A DNA stretch of 7,435 bases, from assembly GCA_937892315.1 (NCBI GenBank), contig CALAVF010000073.1:1-7435 (forward strand), in the 5' to 3' direction. A program made the translations under genes and the position numbers. Under the pieces are notes generated by a model, which saw nothing but the letters and a program-made list of their open reading frames with translations, was not told the DNA's origin and searched no databases. This document shows positions 1-4,640 of this stretch, in pieces. This DNA comes from an uncultured Prevotellaceae bacterium (GTDB lineage Bacteria; Bacteroidota; Bacteroidia; Bacteroidales; Bacteroidaceae). Position 1 is the stretch's first letter; every line of letters begins with the position of its first letter.

Positions 1-1058
1 GCCTCATACAAATGTGGTCTGATTAAACTATGCATTATTTTCATAATTATTAATTTAAATGCCTTTTCTTCGTCATCTTCGTTGAAATATTGGCCATATA
101 TAAATATCCTTTCCATAGTTTTGAATTTAATCATTTTAGTTAGTAAAGCTTCTAAATATTCGACTTTTTTCTTCATAGTAAAGCAATTCAGAAAATATTT
201 AAAATTTTTTCTGTTAAAAGGTCTGAACAATTGTCTAAAAGCATAGTTATATGTTTTATAATTGTAATATTCTTCCAATTTTTTGAAAGGGTATTGTTTG
301 CAGATTGCAACAAAGAATGAAAAAGCTATATTATATTGTTGGAAGATTGCATGATTTATATATGACTCATATAAAATTACAAATATTTTACGTTGTATGA
401 TGAATTTAATTATTTCTACTAAATTTACAACAGCTCTAGGCTCAATTGAAATTTCTGATTTTATATTTATATTACTGTTCTTTGCCGTTACTTTATTTAG
501 ATTTTGTTCATCCGCATTTTCTATTTCTAAATTTCCTATTTTAAGATTTTCATTATTTTCTTCACTTATATCATCGTTTATATTATTGGTAATTAACTCA
601 TTTTGAATATTATTATTATTATCATTATTTACTAGCTTCACTTCTTCTAACTTTGCTTCAGATTTTGTTGGTTTAATATCTTCACTATTTAAATAATTAT
701 CAATTTTCACATTATCACATTTATGCTCTTCTTTTTCTTTCTTGATTTTTTCTTTTTCTAATTTATAGCCTTTATCATTGTTATTATTATTAGTATTAGT
801 ATTATTATTAGAATTAATATTATCTATATTTTTATTTCTATTGCTTTTATTTCCTGAAATATTATTTGAATTAGAATTTGAATTATCAGTTAAATTATTT
901 AAAATGTTTTGTTTATAATTTTCCATAACATCTTTTGAAAAGAACAAATTAGCTCTTTTCAGAGTAGCATTTATTTTTTGTTTCAATTCTTCTACACCGC
1001 TTGTGTTCAAGATTTCAACAGATTTTTTAGAATTACTATTTCCTGCTTTTTCCCTATC
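1..1058 (-). CDS. Partial Asn/Lys-rich hypothetical protein of AT-rich, eukaryote-like origin
   Basis: On the minus strand one frame (plus-strand codons starting at multiples of 3) has no stop from about position 1142 down to the left edge, roughly 350 codons within the AT-rich part. The N-terminal half is low complexity: a Lys/Glu stretch (about 723-764), Asn runs with Ser and Thr (about 777-900) and another Asn run (609-629, with NNDNNNN). The C-terminal part (about 1-430) is ordinary globular-looking sequence rich in Ile, Phe, Tyr and Lys, with pieces such as KKLEEYYNYKTYNYAFRQLF and FNEDDEEKAFKLIIMKIMHS. Asn is nearly always AAT. A continuous frame through such AT-rich DNA is unlikely by chance. 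No stop lies in the window, so the C-terminus is missing, and the N-terminus appears cut at the junction near 1060; the in-frame ATGs at 926 and 1097 are not convincing starts. I do not recognise the family. Asn-rich low complexity suggests a protist or anaerobic fungus, but an AT-rich bacterium cannot be excluded. Confidence 0.6.
777..821. repeat. AAT/ATT trinucleotide microsatellite
   Basis: Near-perfect trinucleotide tract of ATT on the plus strand (AAT on the minus), interrupted by AGT units. A second, shorter ATT tract lies at 609-629. Read in the minus-strand frame both give Asn runs with a few Thr or Asp. Such coding microsatellites are typical of AT-rich eukaryotes and absent from the rest of the window. 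Confidence 0.8.
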
Positions 1059-1075
1059 AATTATTTTCCTCTTCC
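1050..1075. other. Composition breakpoint, probable chimeric junction
   Basis: Left of this point the DNA is very AT-rich and carries the Asn-rich minus-strand frame; right of it the DNA is GC-balanced bacterial coding sequence. The change happens within about 25 bases, exactly at the 3' end of the PurF-like gene. The foreign minus-strand frame runs through the junction in a different phase from purF and meets a stop only at 1143-1145, inside purF. There is no terminator, transposon end, target duplication or att-like repeat that would explain an insertion. Confidence 0.65.
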
Positions 1076-2538
1076 AGCGAATGGAACGAACTGCCATCAA
1101 AGCAATGGGTACAAATCTGGCATTTCTCCAAGCCAATCGCCTTCACAATCGTTTCCAGTTTTGAGAACTTGAGGCTGTCGAGGTTCAAACGGCGTGCTAT
1201 CTCATCGACCAATGCCTTGTATTCTGGCGAGTCCGTAGTGGCGTATGCCTTGATTCGCTCGGCAGGCACCTCCACGTTCTGAGCCGTCTGTGCATCTGCC
1301 AGCATCGTCGCTGTACGTGAATGCGTCTCAAGATCCTTGATGACACGACGCGTAATCAACTCCAGTTCCGATTTCGATGCCGAGAAGTTCACGAATGGGC
1401 ACGCATAAATCAGCGGAGGACAAGCGATACGCATGTGTACCTCCTTCGCACCCAGTTCCTTCAACACCTTCGTGTTTTCTCGCAACTGCGTACCTCTCAC
1501 GATGGAGTCATCACAGAACAAACAACGCTTGCCTTTCAGCATGTCCTTGTTTGGAATGAGTTTCATCTTTGCCACCAGATTGCGAATCTCCTGATTGGAA
1601 GGCATGAACGAACGTGGCCACGTCGGCGTGTACTTGCTGATGCCTCGCTGATAAGGGATGCGGCTACCAGCACTATATCCCACAGCCATGCCAATGCCCG
1701 AATCGGGGATGCCACCTACAGAATCCACCTCCACATCATCACTCTCGCCCATCACACGACCTGTCGTGAAACGAACCTCTTCCACATTCTTTCCTTCGTA
1801 TGACGAAGTCGGGAAGCCATAATATATCCAGAGGAAAGAACAAATCTGCATCTTCTGGTTGGGTTTACGCAACTGTTCCATACCCTCAGCCCTGAGACGC
1901 ACAATCTCTCCTGGTCCCACAAAATAAGTCGTTTCAAAGCCCAAGTTCGGAAATGCCGTGTTCTCGCTCGTCGCCGCCATCGCACCTTCTTTCTGTCCGA
2001 TGACAATCGGCGTGCGTCCCCAAGCGTCACGAGCAGCAATGATACCATCCTCTGTCAGCAGCAACATCGAGCAGGAACCTTTCACCGTGTTATAGACACT
2101 CTCGATGCCATCCACAAAGTCCCGCCCCTTCACAATCAGCAAGCCTATCAACTCCGTCGGATTGATTTTACCCGACGAGAACTCCGACAGGTGCATGTTC
2201 TCTTGCAAAAGATGGTCCGCTATTTCCTCCAAATTATTCACCTTTGCCACCGTCACCAGTGCGAATCGTCCCAAGTGGCTGTTGAAGAGCATCGGCTGTG
2301 CATCCGTGTCACTGATGATGCCAATACCCGATTCGCCGACAAACTTCGGCAGTTCTGACTCAAAACGAGTACGGAAATATGTATTCTCCAGATTGTGAAT
2401 CGCACGGTAAAAACCTTTTTCCTTGCTATACGTAGCCATACCTCCACGGCGAGTGCCGAGATGAGACTGATAATCTGTACCATAAAAAAGGTCTGCCGCA
2501 CACTTTTGCGTCGATACGGTCCCGAAAAAACCTCCCAT
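1057..2538 (-). CDS. purF: PurF-like amidophosphoribosyltransferase with degenerate glutaminase domain
   Basis: 493 residues. PurF makes 5-phosphoribosylamine from PRPP and glutamine, the first step of purine synthesis in the cytoplasm. The PRTase half is intact: the PRPP loop FCDDSIVRGTQ lies at 341-351, preceded by basic GKR. Cys233, Cys380 and the CTHC pair (476, 479) fit the four [4Fe-4S] ligands of Bacillus-type PurF. The N-terminal Ntn domain aligns without gaps to E. coli PurF over 1-33 (Gly6, His26, Gly28 and Gly33 match), but MCG is replaced by MGG, so the nucleophilic Cys is Gly2. The substrate Arg of GHxRY is Ser76 and the HNGN oxyanion motif reads KVNN at 99-102. Glutamine hydrolysis is therefore unlikely; it may use ammonia or have another role. 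From memory, Bacteroidales homologues also begin MGG. The start is supported by a -7 box 31 bases upstream. The last residues (EEENN) touch the composition junction, so the native C-terminus may be altered. Confidence 0.88.
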   Translation of the reverse strand: MGGFFGTVSTQKCAADLFYGTDYQSHLGTRRGGMATYSKEKGFYRAIHNLENTYFRTRFESELPKFVGESGIGIISDTDAQPMLFNSHLGRFALVTVAKVNNLEEIADHLLQENMHLSEFSSGKINPTELIGLLIVKGRDFVDGIESVYNTVKGSCSMLLLTEDGIIAARDAWGRTPIVIGQKEGAMAATSENTAFPNLGFETTYFVGPGEIVRLRAEGMEQLRKPNQKMQICSFLWIYYGFPTSSYEGKNVEEVRFTTGRVMGESDDVEVDSVGGIPDSGIGMAVGYSAGSRIPYQRGISKYTPTWPRSFMPSNQEIRNLVAKMKLIPNKDMLKGKRCLFCDDSIVRGTQLRENTKVLKELGAKEVHMRIACPPLIYACPFVNFSASKSELELITRRVIKDLETHSRTATMLADAQTAQNVEVPAERIKAYATTDSPEYKALVDEIARRLNLDSLKFSKLETIVKAIGLEKCQICTHCFDGSSFHSLEEENN

Positions 2539-2568
2539 AAATAATTAGCCAATTTGAATTTTAGAGTG

Positions 2569-2576
2569 CAAAGGTA
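2569..2576 (-). promoter_or_regulatory. Bacteroidetes -7 box upstream of the purF-like gene
   Basis: On the minus strand this reads TACCTTTG followed by C, matching the TAnnTTTG -7 element of the Bacteroidetes housekeeping sigma factor. It predicts a start of transcription near 2561-2563 and a leader of about 25 bases. I see no clear TTTG -33 box; that position falls in the ATTAGGA repeats. Confidence 0.65.
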
Positions 2577-2585
2577 CGGAAAATA

Positions 2586-2617
2586 ATTAGGAATTAGGAA
2601 TTAGGAATTAGGAATTG
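2586..2617. repeat. Heptamer array ATTAGGA, four copies plus a partial fifth
   Basis: Four perfect tandem 7-bp units occupy 2586-2613, followed by ATTG. The array lies between the divergent purF-like and ATPase genes and faces an inverted, less perfect array at 2665-2687 across a unique spacer of about 47 bases. It overlaps the -33 region expected for the purF-like promoter, so it could influence transcription, but that is inference. Confidence 0.9.
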
Positions 2618-2664
2618 TGCCTTTTTCTACGAAAAAACAATCAAAAAGACAAAAAAATCCCGAT

Positions 2665-2687
2665 TCCTAATTTCTAATTCCCAATTG
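2665..2687. repeat. Inverted heptamer array facing the ATTAGGA repeats
   Basis: Three 7-bp units (TCCTAAT, TTCTAAT, TCCCAAT) followed by TG form the reverse complement of the array at 2586-2617 with a few mismatches, so a transcript or single strand could fold into an imperfect hairpin of about 20 pairs. The array ends 5 bases before the -7 box of the ATPase gene. Confidence 0.75.
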
Positions 2688-2692
2688 TTTCC

Positions 2693-2700
2693 TATATTTG
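2693..2700 (+). promoter_or_regulatory. Bacteroidetes -7 box for the ATPase/DUF4435 pair
   Basis: TATATTTG matches TAnnTTTG and lies 22 bases upstream of the ATPase ATG, giving a leader of roughly 15 bases containing the purine-rich AAAAAAGAAGAGAACC. No convincing -33 box is seen; that region is occupied by the inverted heptamer array. It would drive the two-gene operon. Confidence 0.55.
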
Positions 2701-2722
2701 TAGCAGAAAAAAGAAGAGAACC

Positions 2723-3544
2723 ATGAAAAAGAGAGCAGAATATATCCAAAGCATAGAGATTAAGGCTCTGTGGAAAGGTGGCAGACACATCGTCTGGAAC
2801 CTCCAGCCCGACGTGAACATCCTGAGTGGCATCAACGGTGTGGGCAAAAGCACCATCATCAACCACTCGGCACGCACCCTCAGCATGATTGACAAGGACG
2901 AAATCCGACTGGACGAAGCACCTCAAGGGGTCAGCATCAAATTGGTGCCCGAAGATGCCACCTACATCAAGTTCGATGTCATCCGTTCCTTCGACCGTCC
3001 CCTGCTCCACAGCGACCTGCTGGAAAAACTGTCCGACTCACGGGTGAAGACGGAACTTGACTGGCAGATTTACCGTTTGCAGAAACGGTATCTTGACTAT
3101 CAAGTGAATATCGGCAACCGCATCATCGAACTGCTCACCAGCGGCGACCAGCAGGGTGCCGCCGAGGTGAGTGCCCCCAAGAAGCAGTTCCAAGACATGA
3201 TAGACAAACTCTTTGCCGACACCCACAAGAAGATTGACCGCAAGAGCAACGAAATCCAGTTCATCCAGGGGGGGCAGGAGGTCATCACTCCTTATCAACT
3301 CTCCAGCGGCGAGAAGCAGATGCTCGCCATCCTCATGACCGTGCTGGTGGAGAACCGCGAGCCTTACGCCCTGCTCATGGACGAACCTGAAATCTCCCTC
3401 CACATCGACTGGCAGCAGCGACTCATCGACCTCATCCGTCAACTCAATCCCCACGCACAAATCATCCTCTCCACCCACTCTCCCGCCCTCATCATGGACG
3501 GCTGGATGAGCAACGTGACAGAAGTGGAAGAAATCAGTAATTAA
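2723..3544 (+). CDS. Compact ABC/OLD-like AAA ATPase (AriA-like partner of DUF4435)
   Basis: 273 residues, cytoplasmic, with a complete ABC-type nucleotide-binding site. Walker A is GINGVGKST at 36-44, the ABC signature LSSGEKQ at 193-199, Walker B YALLMDEPE at 215-223 with catalytic Glu221, and the H-loop STHSP at 250-254. The opening strands followed by the Walker A lysine at 42 resemble AAA_21/AAA_15 and SMC/OLD-type ATPases. The insertion between Walker A and the signature is only about 150 residues and has no long coiled coil, so it is smaller than OLD nucleases and lacks their fused Toprim domain. That domain appears to be supplied by the next gene, a DUF4435 protein 81 bases downstream on the same strand. 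This matches the AriA-AriB layout of PARIS, where the ATPase senses a phage trigger and holds or releases the effector. The ATP-binding call is firm; the PARIS assignment is inference, and another ATPase/DUF4435 pair with a different role is possible. Confidence 0.9.
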   Translation: MKKRAEYIQSIEIKALWKGGRHIVWNLQPDVNILSGINGVGKSTIINHSARTLSMIDKDEIRLDEAPQGVSIKLVPEDATYIKFDVIRSFDRPLLHSDLLEKLSDSRVKTELDWQIYRLQKRYLDYQVNIGNRIIELLTSGDQQGAAEVSAPKKQFQDMIDKLFADTHKKIDRKSNEIQFIQGGQEVITPYQLSSGEKQMLAILMTVLVENREPYALLMDEPEISLHIDWQQRLIDLIRQLNPHAQIILSTHSPALIMDGWMSNVTEVEEISN

Positions 3545-3551
3545 GATAAAA

Positions 3552-3630
3552 TTTATAATGTATAACAGCCATGCGGCGTGCAAGGCAGTAGCCTCTTATA
3601 CATTATAAATTATACATTATAAATTATGAA
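3552..3630. repeat. Opposed heptamer arrays (TTATAMA) between the ATPase and DUF4435 genes
   Basis: The left arm holds TTTATAA and TGTATAA (3552-3565). After a unique 30-base spacer (3566-3595) the right arm holds five 7-bp units: TTATACA, TTATAAA, TTATACA, TTATAAA, TTATGAA (3596-3630). The 16 bases at 3550-3565 are the exact reverse complement of both 3596-3611 and 3610-3625, so two mutually exclusive hairpins are possible. The last unit contains the ATG of the DUF4435 gene (3626-3628). I see no -7 box here, so both genes are probably on one transcript. Confidence 0.85.
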
Positions 3631-4639
3631 GCGTCTCACTTCCAATCTCTCCTCCGCCTACATCGAGGCAGCCAACCGCCTTCGTCCCAAAACGAAAAAG
3701 CGGAAGATTGTGGCATACGTCGAATCGTATGACGACATCTTCTTCTGGCGTAGCGTGCTGAGCGAGTTCGAAGACGACAACACCGCCTTCGAAGTGATGC
3801 TGCCCAGCCGCACCAACCTCAACCGTGGCAAGAAGACCGCCATGATGAACAAACTCGGAGAGTCCTTGGGAGCCTGCATGATTGCCTGTGTCGATGCCGA
3901 CCTCGACTATCTGCTCCAACGCCAGACACCCAGTTCCATACGGATGCTTGAGAACCCCTACGTCGTACACACCTACGCCTATTCCATCGAGAGTTACCAG
4001 TGCTATGCCCCTTCCCTCCACAACGTCTGCGTGATGGCGACCCTCAACGACCGCAACCTCTTCAACTTCGAAGAGTACCTGCGTCAATATTCCGAAATCG
4101 TTTACGAACTCTTCGTGTGGCTCGTATGGCTCCACCGTCGCGGCCGCTACAACGACTTCCCCCTCACGTCCTTCAACAACATCACCTCCGTCGAACAACT
4201 GAACGTCTTCAAACCCGAGGAGGCACTGGAGAAGGTACGCAAGAGCGTGAACCGCAAACTGGCGTGGCTCCAGCAGCACGTCAAGGAAGCCAAGGGCAAA
4301 CTCACCCCTCTGAAACAAGAATTAGCCACCCTCGGCGTCAGAAAGGACAACACCTACCTCTTCATCCAGGGGCACCACCTCATGGAGAACGTGGTAGATG
4401 CCGCCCTCACCCCCGTCTGCACCATCCTTCGCCGCCAACGCGAGAAAGACATCAAACTCCTCGCCCAAGGCAACTCCCAGCAGATGAACAACGAACTCTC
4501 CTGCTACTCCCACAGCCAGTTCCAACCCGTCCAGATGCTTCGCCGCAACACCCAATACAAAGAGTGCGAAACATACCAGATGCTCCGCACTCATATCGCC
4601 AATCTGCTGAAATCCACGTCGCCGAATACCTCCAACTAA
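3626..4639 (+). CDS. DUF4435 (Toprim-like) protein, AriB-like putative effector
   Basis: 337 residues, no signal peptide or membrane segment. The N-terminal part fits DUF4435: VAYVESYDDIFFW at 29-41 resembles the VEGxDD motif with Glu33, Asp36 and Asp37, and CVDADLD at 88-94 supplies the acidic cluster (Asp90, Asp92, Asp94) of a Toprim metal site. YSIESY at 119-124 and GHHL at 249-252 resemble further conserved DUF4435 segments. The middle (about 195-240) is charged and helical. In OLD and PARIS proteins this fold is a metal-dependent nuclease; AriB acts as the toxic effector once released from its ATPase. The gene follows the ATPase with the same orientation and probably shares its promoter. 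There is no Shine-Dalgarno, and the ATG lies in the last unit of a heptamer repeat. Its TAA (4637-4639) is one base from the stop of the opposing helicase gene. The family call is fairly firm; nuclease activity and the PARIS role are inference. Confidence 0.8.
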   Translation: MKRLTSNLSSAYIEAANRLRPKTKKRKIVAYVESYDDIFFWRSVLSEFEDDNTAFEVMLPSRTNLNRGKKTAMMNKLGESLGACMIACVDADLDYLLQRQTPSSIRMLENPYVVHTYAYSIESYQCYAPSLHNVCVMATLNDRNLFNFEEYLRQYSEIVYELFVWLVWLHRRGRYNDFPLTSFNNITSVEQLNVFKPEEALEKVRKSVNRKLAWLQQHVKEAKGKLTPLKQELATLGVRKDNTYLFIQGHHLMENVVDAALTPVCTILRRQREKDIKLLAQGNSQQMNNELSCYSHSQFQPVQMLRRNTQYKECETYQMLRTHIANLLKSTSPNTSN

Positions 4640-4640
4640 A

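Noticed and set aside
397..606. 69-residue plus-strand reading frame in the AT-rich end
   Set aside because: It lies opposite the longer minus-strand Asn-rich frame, and its Phe/Ser/Ile-rich composition is what the complement of AT-rich coding DNA gives.
1050..1075. Insertion-sequence or phage attachment end at the composition break
   Set aside because: I found no terminal inverted repeat, target-site duplication, tRNA fragment, transposase or integrase near the border.
1143..1321. Extension of the Asn-rich frame into a fusion with the purF region
   Set aside because: The Asn-rich frame stops at 1143-1145 and is out of phase with purF; the residues it reads inside purF have no low-complexity character, so the overlap is accidental.
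2586..2617. CRISPR or telomere-like repeat (TTAGGAA)
   Set aside because: Units are 7 bp with no spacers between them, and there are only four copies within a bacterial intergenic region; neither CRISPR nor telomere structure fits.
3617..4318. 233-residue minus-strand reading frame
   Set aside because: It is antisense to the DUF4435 gene and shows no domain motifs; long shadow frames are common opposite GC-biased codons.
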